From the NCBI GenBank assembly GCA_013122435.1, contig WYDT01000001.1, forward strand, positions 186,001 through 250,000: DNA of 64,000 nt, read 5' to 3'. The position numbers and the translations under genes are program-made. The notes under the pieces were generated by a model that saw only the letters and a program-made list of their open reading frames with translations, was not told the origin of the DNA and did no database searches. This stretch comes from Chloroflexi bacterium AL-N1. Lineage in GTDB: Bacteria; Chloroflexota; Chloroflexia; Chloroflexales; Roseiflexaceae. Shown here in pieces: positions 1-8,299 of this stretch; position 1 is the first letter of the stretch, and each line of letters begins with the position of its first letter.

Positions 1-2
1 CT

Positions 3-1439
3 ATTGAAGGTAGCGAAGAACGTCTGGCCGGAAAGTATGTACCGGTAGGGCAGGGGGTGGTCGGTCATGTGGCGAAGACCGGGCAGTGGGAAATCGTGCA
101 CGATGCGCCAAACGACCCTCGTTTTTACAGCAAAATCAGTGAAGAGGTGGGCTATAAAACACAGTCCATTCTGTGTGTGCCAATGGTCGCCAAAGGACGG
201 GTCATCGGCGTATTGGAGCTATTGAATAAAATTAATGGACATTTCACCGAAGACGATGCCCAAAGATTGACTCGTATGGCGTCTTTAATAGGGGTAGCGA
301 TTCAAAACGCTCGCCTTTTTCAACAGGTAACTGATACCCGTGATCGCCTTGCAGCTATTCTTAATTCGGTCGCAGAGGGGATCGTGATGACGAATATGCA
401 TGGCAATGTACTGAGTGTCAATCCAATGGCATCGCAGCTCTTTGGTGCAAATGAAACAGATCTTTTGTATCAACCAATTGATGAATTGATCGATGATCTC
501 TATCGGCAGGCACACGAGATTACGACCCCTTCGTGGCAAAATGAAGAGGAAGATAACGCTAGTACGGCCCCACAGATCACGGAACTTGAACTTGGCAGTG
601 AACAACGTCGCTTTATTCGTCATTTACGTCTGCCGGTGCGTGATGCAGATGGCAAAATGTACGGTCAGATCGAAGTCTTTCACGACATTACCAAAGAACG
701 TGAACTCACTCAATTGCGTGATGACTACACCAGCATGCTGGTTCACGATATGCGCGCCCCCCTTACCTCTATTATCAATGGTATTGTGATGGTGCAACGT
801 GGTCTGGTGGGCGATATCTCCCCACAACAGCATGAATTGTTAGCGATTGCCCATCATGGAAGCCAAACCATGCTGGAACTCATCAACAATCTTCTTGATA
901 TATCCAAGATGGAAGAAGGCCACATGCCGCTTGATGCGGAACCGTTAGTGCCGTATACGTTGATCGATGATGTTATTGAGCGCCTGGAAGTATCAGCCCG
1001 TGCACGCCAACTTACGATTGAGCAGAGTCTTGCGGTGGGTTTACCGACCATCGAAGCTGATAAGAACAAGATTATGCGTGTGCTGCAGAACCTGGTTGAT
1101 AATGCACTTAAATTTTCTCCTACCCACGAAGTTGTTACTGTTGGTGCATATCATCATGTCACTGGGCAGGAACCGCCTGTCCGCACACCTGTGTCTCCAC
1201 CAGTCACTGATGGTGAGTGGGTGGTTATCTGGATTCAAGATCGCGGTCCGGGTATTCCCAATGCGTACCACGCCCGCATTTTTGAAAAATTTGGTCAGGT
1301 GCATCGTCGCAAGGCTGGTGGTACCGGGCTAGGGCTTACTTTTTGCAAACTCGCAGTAGAAGCACATTACGGGCGTATCTGGCTTGAAAGCCGCGAAGGA
1401 AGTGGCAGTATCTTTGCCTTTGCCCTGCCACTACAATAA
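3..1439 (+). CDS. GAF-PAS sensor histidine kinase (5' end outside window)
   Basis: Cytoplasmic-type sensor histidine kinase, missing its N-terminus because the reading frame is open to the window edge; the GTG at 57 is internal to a GAF domain and probably not the start. Seen in order, numbering from that GTG: end of a GAF domain (to about 90), a PAS domain (about 95-215), a HisKA dimerisation/phosphoacceptor helix with the H-box HDMRAPL (His about 230), then a HATPase_c domain with N-box NLVDNALKFSP, G1 DRGPGIP, F-box IFEKFGQ and G2 GGTGLGL. All catalytic boxes are intact, so it should autophosphorylate. No transmembrane segment is visible in the part present. The cognate response regulator is not in the window. 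A second histidine kinase starts about 200 bases downstream on the same strand. Family assignment is secure; the signal sensed is unknown. Confidence 0.93.
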   Translation: MEGSEERLAGKYVPVGQGVVGHVAKTGQWEIVHDAPNDPRFYSKISEEVGYKTQSILCVPMVAKGRVIGVLELLNKINGHFTEDDAQRLTRMASLIGVAIQNARLFQQVTDTRDRLAAILNSVAEGIVMTNMHGNVLSVNPMASQLFGANETDLLYQPIDELIDDLYRQAHEITTPSWQNEEEDNASTAPQITELELGSEQRRFIRHLRLPVRDADGKMYGQIEVFHDITKERELTQLRDDYTSMLVHDMRAPLTSIINGIVMVQRGLVGDISPQQHELLAIAHHGSQTMLELINNLLDISKMEEGHMPLDAEPLVPYTLIDDVIERLEVSARARQLTIEQSLAVGLPTIEADKNKIMRVLQNLVDNALKFSPTHEVVTVGAYHHVTGQEPPVRTPVSPPVTDGEWVVIWIQDRGPGIPNAYHARIFEKFGQVHRRKAGGTGLGLTFCKLAVEAHYGRIWLESREGSGSIFAFALPLQ

Positions 1440-1646
1440 TCCGTGTGACGTAATGATGGGGCTTAACCACTTACGTTTTGCTAGAGATCAAGATACGTAT
1501 ATGTTTTATCTCTGAAACTAGCTCTGTATTGAGAATTAACAGGAATCTGGTATTATCGACGTTCATTTATACAACAATGATGTTCAGTCTGATGATCTGC
1601 TCTTAATTACTGTCAAACGTTGTACCACTGTGAAGGCAGGTCGGTG

Positions 1647-4355
1647 ATGCGTAGGTTGACGGGACTATTTCGCTCCCAGATCAGCTACAAAATCATACTC
1701 CCCTACCTGGCCCTAACCTTACTGGTTATGTTGGTTGGTGCTGCGATATCGCTTGCCCTTGCGGCTGCGTCGTGGCAGGAGCGCCTAAACAGTCAGTTGG
1801 TGCAAGTTGGTCGTAATACGACAGAGGCGTTAGTCCAACGTGAACGGGATCATCTCTTCTTTTTACAACAAATTGCATTTGCACAGGAAAACCCCGCTAT
1901 TGATGCCCCTCCTATTGCCGATGCTTTCACCGACGAAAACCCGGAAGTCCTCGAACAGGCCTTACGCCCATTTTACGATACGGGTATTGAACTTGCCAGT
2001 CTGGACTTTGATCGTATGATTGCGTTTGATACAAATGGTACCGCCATTGTCGACTGGCTACGTGTGGCCGAAGATCGAGATATAGAACCGCGCCTCATTC
2101 GTGGCACCGACCTGGCCCAGGTTGAAGGTGTTAAAAATATCATCGACGGGGAACTTGTTGATGATCGTGATAAATTTTCGAACCTGATCATTTTTCAACC
2201 TGATCCACAGCCCTACTTTTATACCGCAGTTCCGGTAAAACAAGGCAATGAGACAGTCGGAGGAGTTTTACTTGCAATTAAACTTGACCGACTCTTACGC
2301 GCCATTGAACAAACCAGCCAATCAGTTATTACGACTGTCTATGATCTGGAAGGCCAGGCAATTGGTAGTACCGTGTTACGCCGCGAACTGGATCTGGAAA
2401 CCTTTGCAATGCCCCCCGAGGCGTTGAGCCAACTACAAGAGGGACGTGCGGAGTCGGTTTTCAACCAAGTTAATGTACCCCAACGACAGATCGAATATCA
2501 ACTTACTTATAGTCCCTTAGTGATCGCTGAACGTCAGGTTGGCTACTTCTCGGTTGGACTATCGCTTGACTTTCAAGTGCAATCTGTGTCGCTCAGTCGC
2601 AATGTGATTATCATCATCACGATGGTCCTAACCATTGGTGCAGTATTGCTTGGCTACTGGATTGCACGTCAAATCACACGCCCACTATCAACTCTGGTCA
2701 GTGGTGCAGAGGCTATCACAGCAGGAAACTTAGAACATCGCGTAGCTGTCAATTCTAAAGATGAACTAGGGCGTTTGGCGCTGTCGTTTAATCAGATGAC
2801 CGAACATTTGCTTCGTCTGTATCGAACCAGTCGTGAGTTTAGCCAAACAATCAAAGTTGATACCGTCCTTACAATCACTCAACAGACAATTCGCGCATTG
2901 GAGCCACAAACAGAAATTTTTGTCCTGCTCAACGATCGTGGTAATTGGTCGTATCGGCTGGCCCCTGGAGAAGAAACAACTATCCAGACATTACGCTATG
3001 CCCATGTGAAACCAAACGACGAGACGCTGCAGTGGCTGATGCAGCATACCGATCCCTATCTGATCAGTGGTGATGATGCGTTGTATCTGACATCATTAGG
3101 ACTGGCTGAAAGCAACTTCCAGAGTTTGCTGTTTACTCCACTCTTGTTACAGAATAAAGTCATTGGTATTTTAGTCTTTGCACACCCTACACCCGATGTA
3201 TTTCGTGGCTCACTGGAACCCACGATTCATGCAGTGGCCAATATGGCTTCCAGCGTGTTGTATAACGCCATTTTGTTCGACCGGGTCCATGAGGAATCAA
3301 GCGAACGTCGTGCTATTCTCCAGTCCATTGCTGATGGCGTGGTGGTATGTGATACGGAGCGTAATATTATAATGGTGAATCACACGGCAGAGTATATGCT
3401 CAAACTGCCTGATTGGCACACCAGGCAGCTCAATTTCAACGATATCCCTCTTGAACGCGTTCAGCTCCATCGCGATCTTTTCGCACAGGAACAACCCGAC
3501 CTAGAGCATTATCAGATAGACACGACGGTGATAACCCTGAGTAACGCTCCTGTCATCACCGAAGATGGTCGTACATTAGGCGAGGTGTTTGTGCTTCACG
3601 ATATCTCGGCTGAGGCAGCCATCGATCAGGCAAAAACAGATTTTATTGCTACTATTTCCCATGAACTACGTACGCCTTTAACCGTCATCACAGGATATGT
3701 AGAACTTTTATTACGTGGTTTGGTAGGTGATGTAAACGAGGAACAACGCGACCTGCTACGTCAGGTGCGGCAACGAGCTGAACACATGAATAACTTGGTT
3801 AAAAATGTCGTCCTTGTTGCCAGCATTGAGTCCGACACACTGCAAACGGATCTTGAACCCCAGAATTTGGGTGAAGCTATTGAACAGGTTCTTTCTCCAA
3901 TGCGTAATACTTTCAATGACAAAAATATCACTTTGGAATTGATTGTACCCGAGAAGATACCGCCTGTTATGGCGGATCGCGAACAATTACGCTCTGTTTT
4001 AGCCCAATTATTTGACAACGCTCATCGTTACACTCAGACAGGGCGTGTTATAATACGGGTGTCATACCAAGACTCAAAGGTTCAATTGGATGTTGTCGAT
4101 AGCGGACCAGGTATTCCGGTGGAGGAATTTGATCGTTTGTTTACACGGTTTCATCGGGTTGCCGGAAATAGTTCTCCTGAACGGGGTAGTGGTCTTGGTT
4201 TAGCTATTACACGTCAGCTTATAGAACGGCAAGGCGGTCGAGTATGGGCTCAAAGCGAAGTAGGACACGGTAGTACGTTTAGTATTGAGCTTCCTATAGC
4301 AAACGGGCAGGTTGATGCCGTCATCGAACCAGAAAACGCAGACTCAACGGCGTGA
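1647..4355 (+). CDS. Membrane sensor histidine kinase (extracytoplasmic sensor, HAMP, GAF, PAS)
   Basis: Transmembrane sensor kinase of about 902 residues. I chose ATG 1647, preceded by a GGCAGG-like ribosome site, over an upstream in-frame TTG at 1620. Domains in order: N-terminal membrane helix (about 15-42), a periplasmic/extracellular sensor region of about 270 residues (Cache-like in length, fold not proven), a second membrane helix (about 315-338), HAMP linker, GAF (about 400-540), PAS (about 555-660), HisKA with H-box SHELRTPL, and HATPase_c with N-box LFDNAHRYTQ, G1 DSGPGIP and G2 GSGLGLAI. All catalytic motifs are present. Its 3' end overlaps the next gene by 41 bases, which suggests translational coupling. 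It lies downstream of another histidine kinase with no response regulator nearby, so the two may feed a phosphorelay encoded elsewhere. Confidence 0.93.
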   Translation: MRRLTGLFRSQISYKIILPYLALTLLVMLVGAAISLALAAASWQERLNSQLVQVGRNTTEALVQRERDHLFFLQQIAFAQENPAIDAPPIADAFTDENPEVLEQALRPFYDTGIELASLDFDRMIAFDTNGTAIVDWLRVAEDRDIEPRLIRGTDLAQVEGVKNIIDGELVDDRDKFSNLIIFQPDPQPYFYTAVPVKQGNETVGGVLLAIKLDRLLRAIEQTSQSVITTVYDLEGQAIGSTVLRRELDLETFAMPPEALSQLQEGRAESVFNQVNVPQRQIEYQLTYSPLVIAERQVGYFSVGLSLDFQVQSVSLSRNVIIIITMVLTIGAVLLGYWIARQITRPLSTLVSGAEAITAGNLEHRVAVNSKDELGRLALSFNQMTEHLLRLYRTSREFSQTIKVDTVLTITQQTIRALEPQTEIFVLLNDRGNWSYRLAPGEETTIQTLRYAHVKPNDETLQWLMQHTDPYLISGDDALYLTSLGLAESNFQSLLFTPLLLQNKVIGILVFAHPTPDVFRGSLEPTIHAVANMASSVLYNAILFDRVHEESSERRAILQSIADGVVVCDTERNIIMVNHTAEYMLKLPDWHTRQLNFNDIPLERVQLHRDLFAQEQPDLEHYQIDTTVITLSNAPVITEDGRTLGEVFVLHDISAEAAIDQAKTDFIATISHELRTPLTVITGYVELLLRGLVGDVNEEQRDLLRQVRQRAEHMNNLVKNVVLVASIESDTLQTDLEPQNLGEAIEQVLSPMRNTFNDKNITLELIVPEKIPPVMADREQLRSVLAQLFDNAHRYTQTGRVIIRVSYQDSKVQLDVVDSGPGIPVEEFDRLFTRFHRVAGNSSPERGSGLGLAITRQLIERQGGRVWAQSEVGHGSTFSIELPIANGQVDAVIEPENADSTA

Positions 4356-5682
4356 GCCACTCCGCTGGCTAGCCTTAGGAGTGATATTACTTGCTTTTAT
4401 TGCGATCTGTTGTACATCTCAGATCATCACGTATGTAGTGACCCCTCGTAATCTTGCTTCCCAACTGCTCTTACTTTCGTTGAATAGTGCTGATTATAGT
4501 CCCTGGGGAGATGGCCCCCTTTTACCAGCTTTAGGACCCGAAATACCTGAAGCACTAGCTGCAGAACGTTCGACTGCTGAACTCGCGCTCACGGTCACAC
4601 CAACACCTGTCCTGGTTGGCGCGGTTCCGACTGGCATAGTTGCAATTGTGCCACCACCGCCCGACGCGCCAGAACCGACACCAGCGGGCGTTCGTATTGT
4701 TTTAGTACCAACTCCTACACCAACCGTTGAACAACCCGCAGCAGGCGGAGCGAATACACCGATCCCAACAGTACGTCCGTCGCAACCAAATAACCCGGTA
4801 CCAACTGACATGCCAGTACCACCAACAGCTACTACGGATACAGTAGACCGACCGCAGCCCACCACTACACCTGATATACCAGCAACCAGCCCGCCAGATT
4901 CGGGTGGTGGAGCGACACCTGGACCCACAGCCCAACCACCAGCGGAACAGCCAACCAGAATAACACCGCGCCCACGTACGCCGCAGCCGACTGCTGTATC
5001 AACAGCCCAACCACCAACGGAAGAACCAACCAGGCCGCGCCCACAACCACGGCCGCCACAACCAACCGCGACCTTTACACCTGAGCCACCGCCACCAACG
5101 GCGACCTTTACACCTCGGCCCGTGCAACCAACCGCGACCTTTACGCCTCGGCCCGTGCAACCAACCGCGACACCACGGCCACCCACACCGCGCCCAACCG
5201 CAACCTTCACGCCGATGCCAACCGCAACCTTCACGCCGGTGCCAACGCCAACGGAGGCGCCACAGGAACCAGTTATAAGTAAAGATTTAAGTCCTAACAG
5301 TCCGAATTTTGATGAAATAGTTACCTATACTATTCGGGTTGAAAACAATACATCTGCACCAATGACAGTTGCTCGAGTCACTGATGTGACTGATCCAACT
5401 TTTTCGCTCATTGATTGTATAGTTAAGGTTGAAGGTGTGCCTGTAGATACTTGTTCTGGCTCTCCACAAATTATCTGGGATGGATCACAGATACTTCAGG
5501 TTGGTGAGACTCTGACTGTTGAGATCATCGGAGAGTTTGTGAGTACGTTCGTCGATCCACCTCCGCCAGATACATATAGAGCCTGTAATAGCGATTATCA
5601 AGTAACTGTTCAGGGATTATCTACTCAACCACGCGGTGAGCCAGTCTGTGTGGATATACCCGTTCCTGAACCCCCTAATTAA
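4315..5682 (+). CDS. Membrane-anchored Pro/Thr-rich protein with DUF11-like domain
   Basis: Exported cell-surface protein of about 455 residues. It starts at ATG 4315 inside the end of the upstream histidine kinase gene. An N-terminal hydrophobic helix (about 18-42) serves as anchor or signal. Residues about 90-320 form a low-complexity Pro/Thr linker with repeated PTATFTP units; at DNA level this is a run of near-identical 33-base repeats around 5075-5235. The C-terminal 130 residues (from VISKDLSPNSP) resemble the DUF11/conserved-repeat beta-sandwich found in many surface proteins, with VTYTIRVENN and DVTDPTFSLIDC stretches. Linkers of this kind usually space a globular domain away from the membrane. 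Overlap with the kinase suggests co-expression and possibly a ligand-presenting or sensing role, which is inference. The extent of the DUF11 match is not proven. Confidence 0.8.
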   Translation: MPSSNQKTQTQRREPLRWLALGVILLAFIAICCTSQIITYVVTPRNLASQLLLLSLNSADYSPWGDGPLLPALGPEIPEALAAERSTAELALTVTPTPVLVGAVPTGIVAIVPPPPDAPEPTPAGVRIVLVPTPTPTVEQPAAGGANTPIPTVRPSQPNNPVPTDMPVPPTATTDTVDRPQPTTTPDIPATSPPDSGGGATPGPTAQPPAEQPTRITPRPRTPQPTAVSTAQPPTEEPTRPRPQPRPPQPTATFTPEPPPPTATFTPRPVQPTATFTPRPVQPTATPRPPTPRPTATFTPMPTATFTPVPTPTEAPQEPVISKDLSPNSPNFDEIVTYTIRVENNTSAPMTVARVTDVTDPTFSLIDCIVKVEGVPVDTCSGSPQIIWDGSQILQVGETLTVEIIGEFVSTFVDPPPPDTYRACNSDYQVTVQGLSTQPRGEPVCVDIPVPEPPN

Positions 5683-5901
5683 TAGAATTATCTCAACTTT
5701 TGAAGGCGAAACTAACAAGGTTCGGGTTATTCTATGTGTGGAGCATAGCCAGGATCATCTCCGCTCAAGTAGGTTGTGTTCTTCAGCAGATATGACTGAA
5801 CCCTATGCTTACACCATTAACGATTGCAACATACCAACATGTTAATACACACGACAAACAATCTCATGCCTTCGGAAATCAGTATACTATAGCAGATTCA
5901 G

Positions 5902-6728
5902 TTAAGGATCGGACATTTTAACAAGTTGTATATCTAATTTTTGGTGGATAGATACGTCGGTATTTTGATTGGCACGAACGCCTTGTTTCAAATGTGCCCA
6001 TTGCGGTTCGATCGTATTCAAATCAGGGGAATAAGCCGGTTGTAACAGAAGTTGTCAATCGGCAGACTCAATGAGTTGTCGAGTCTTGTGCGATGTATGA
6101 ACAGACGCATTATCACGAATAACCACCTGCCCCGCTTTCAGTTGCGACCATAAGCATTGTTCCACCTATACATGGAATACGACCGAAGCGGTATGCTCAT
6201 CAAACCGAAAGGGTGCGAGAAGATGTCCTGCACAATAAGCGGCGATCATACGAATGCGAGGAACAATTCGCTCACCGGAGATCTCACCAACAATCCGTGG
6301 TCAACGAGGACCACGCCTATAAAGTCGATATAATTCGCTATTCATCCCCCATGCATCGATCCACACGATTTGTGCAGCATCAAAGGAAGTGAGTTGATCT
6401 TGAAATGCCTGGCGGTGATGGTCATTACGCTGTCGATAGCGCGTTATCTTTGTTTTCTTGTAATCCCATGACGCTGACAGACATAGTAAACTGCTGATGG
6501 GACAACGCCAAATTCAGCCGCAATTTCATGGAGATAAGCAGCAGGATGGGACGCGCTATACTCCCTCAGTCTTTGCTTATCTAACTTCTTACTTTGTCGT
6601 CTTTTGGGACGCGATCTGCGGTGGGCTGAACCTGTTTCACATCTCAGTTTCAACCAGTCTGTCAACGATGATCGACTGATTTGGAATACGCTACAGGTCT
6701 CTTGTTGGGTGTGATTATCGTCATAGTA
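5902..6728 (-). pseudogene. IS630-family transposase, main fragment (broken)
   Basis: Main part of a DDE transposase on the minus strand. The N-terminal helix-turn-helix region reads intact from about 6728 to 6447 (motifs TQQETCSVFQISRSSL and AAEFGVVPSAVYYV). A one-base frameshift near 6447 then ends that frame at RKQR-stop. In the shifted frame the rest of the transposase can be followed to a stop at 5902-5904, with the DDE landmarks VWIDAWG, VIRDNASVHTS and SPDLNTIEPQW. Three in-frame stops interrupt this part (after RRGPR, after VVFHV, and after LIESAD). The first 16 codons lie 4.5 kb away at 11253-11300 because a Tn3-family transposon inserted in the gene. The frameshift is not at a convincing slippery heptamer, so I read it as decay rather than programmed frameshifting. 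Confidence 0.88.
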
Positions 6729-6767
6729 AGGGTACCAGCAAGATCCGCACGTACCTACACGCGAAGG
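6729..6767 (+). repeat. Tn3 left terminal inverted repeat
   Basis: Begins AGGGTACCAGCAAGATCCGC and ends ACGCGAAGG. It matches the reverse complement of 11209-11247 at about 31-32 of 39 positions. Directly preceded by the target duplicate TAGTA (6724-6728). Confidence 0.92.
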
Positions 6768-7129
6768 AAGTATCAACGGCTCTGGTCTTGCGCTTGAGCA
6801 CGTACTTGGAAGTTGGCGCGTGCTTTCTCAACTCTATATGGGGAGTTAAGGGCATCTCCCATTTTTGTCTGTAGATAGCAAGCGGATTGGTTTCGTACCA
6901 GTATTGCTCCTCATACAATGCTTGTGCAATAATGCCGTAATGATGCTTGCTGGTTCATTGTTGTCGACACACCAGGATCAGAGGAGCCAGTGCTGGCATT
7001 GCTGCTATGGGAAACAAGAACATAGATAATAAGTAATTTTTAGTATCGTCCACTGAAACGTGTTGTAAGACATGTACTTATGTGCGCTGATATCCCAAGA
7101 AAAAGTTCCTTTCCGCCTTGCAGTTTGCC

Positions 7130-7195
7130 ACACGATAACCTATTATATAGCTTCACACTATGCACCATCATACGACGCAGAAACGGTTATCGTGT
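7130..7195. promoter_or_regulatory. Inverted repeat at tnpR 5' end, candidate res subsite or operator
   Basis: Perfect 11-base inverted repeat ACACGATAACC (7130-7140) and GGTTATCGTGT (7185-7195), with 44 bases between. It spans the tnpR start codon. In Tn3-family elements the resolvase binds inverted 12-mers in the res site next to tnpR and represses its own gene. The position fits, but the full three-subsite res structure is not proven. Confidence 0.45.
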
Positions 7196-8119
7196 ACCAC
7201 GAGCAAAACCATTGCCTACATCCGGGCCTCCACCGACAAACAAGATGTGACGAATCAGCGCCACACCATTCTGGAATACAGCAACCGGGAAGGGCTCCAC
7301 GTCGATGATTTTATCGATGTCACCATTACCTCGCGTACCACCAGTCGGCAACGACGGCTGGACGAGTTATGTGACCTACTGGAGGCAGGGGATACGCTCA
7401 TTGTGACCGAGCTGAGTCGGCTGGGACGGAGCACCGGCGAGGTCATGTTGCTGATGAACCAATTGGTCGCTCAGGGCGTCACCACCATCATTCTGAAACA
7501 AGGATTGACCATCAGCCCGACCGCCCAGGACCTCACCGCTAAGGTGATGGTGACCTTACTCGCCTTGTTTGCGGAGATCGAACGCGATTTTATCTCACTC
7601 CGCACCAAAGAAGCGCTGGCCAGCAAGAAAGCGCAAGGAGTCCAACTGGGCAAACCACCAGGAACCATCCAACCGAGTATGTATGACCAGGATCGTCAGC
7701 GGATTGTCGAACTCCTGACCCTGGGCGTCTCGCAACGGCGTATCTTAACTCATCATCTGGGCTACGGGACCTCGAACAGCCTGAACTATTACATCAAGAC
7801 CAGAGACTTGCTGCCCGCACCTATCCCACGAACCCTTCACGTCAGACTCCATCTCCGGGTCGAAAACAAGAGCACGTTTGTACGGGGCAAAACGAGAGCA
7901 CGACAAGCGATTGAAGCTACCATCCTCCGTCCCTACCATATGAAGAAACCCCGCAAAGCGGGCGGGGCATATACGCTCACGATTTCCTATGAGACGAACG
8001 CCGATCTGCATACCACGATTCAAACGATCCTGCGCGACGCTGCCGCGACTGCCGATCAGTATCATTGCTGCATCGAAGCCGCTGTGCGAGCGCTCGATGG
8101 ATCGGGGCGAAGCTGGTAG
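7160..8119 (+). CDS. tnpR: Serine resolvase (TnpR-like, long form)
   Basis: Site-specific serine recombinase that would resolve Tn3 cointegrates. ATG 7160 is the first start in frame. The catalytic domain (about 16-150) shows AYIRASTDKQD with catalytic Ser24, TELSRLGRSTGEV, and the helix-E region VMVTLLALFAEIERDFIS leading into RTKEAL. At 319 residues it is far longer than the usual TnpR (about 185). After the expected DNA-binding region (about 185-215) there is an extra C-terminal domain of about 100 residues of unknown role. The frame is fully open, unlike tnpA downstream, so the resolvase may still be functional. It is followed after about 180 bases by tnpA in the same direction. Confidence 0.9.
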   Translation: MHHHTTQKRLSCTTSKTIAYIRASTDKQDVTNQRHTILEYSNREGLHVDDFIDVTITSRTTSRQRRLDELCDLLEAGDTLIVTELSRLGRSTGEVMLLMNQLVAQGVTTIILKQGLTISPTAQDLTAKVMVTLLALFAEIERDFISLRTKEALASKKAQGVQLGKPPGTIQPSMYDQDRQRIVELLTLGVSQRRILTHHLGYGTSNSLNYYIKTRDLLPAPIPRTLHVRLHLRVENKSTFVRGKTRARQAIEATILRPYHMKKPRKAGGAYTLTISYETNADLHTTIQTILRDAAATADQYHCCIEAAVRALDGSGRSW

Positions 8120-8299
8120 GACGACGGCAGGTGTCAGATGTCCTGCTTCAGATGAAGATGGCATGGCACCAACCTACAAGGATCAGACGTGTGGCCGCTC
8201 CCTCCTCGCGCGGTTGTGAGCGACCCGTCTTCCTCCCTGGCACACCGGATGCTATACTGTGTCCTGTAGCCACCTAGCCACACAAAGGTTCCCTGTGCC

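Noticed and set aside
4494..5234. 246-codon open frame on the minus strand, Gly/Val-rich
   Set aside because: It is the mirror of the Pro/Thr repeat region of the plus-strand gene at 4315-5682; low-complexity codon bias keeps the frame open.
6440..6460. Programmed frameshift in the IS630 transposase (A-rich site)
   Set aside because: Some IS630 elements use frameshifting, but no canonical slippery heptamer sits in the correct phase and three stop codons follow in the shifted frame, so it is decay.
6768..7129. Cargo gene between the left Tn3 repeat and tnpR
   Set aside because: Only short frames (about 65-78 codons) without recognisable domains or ribosome sites.
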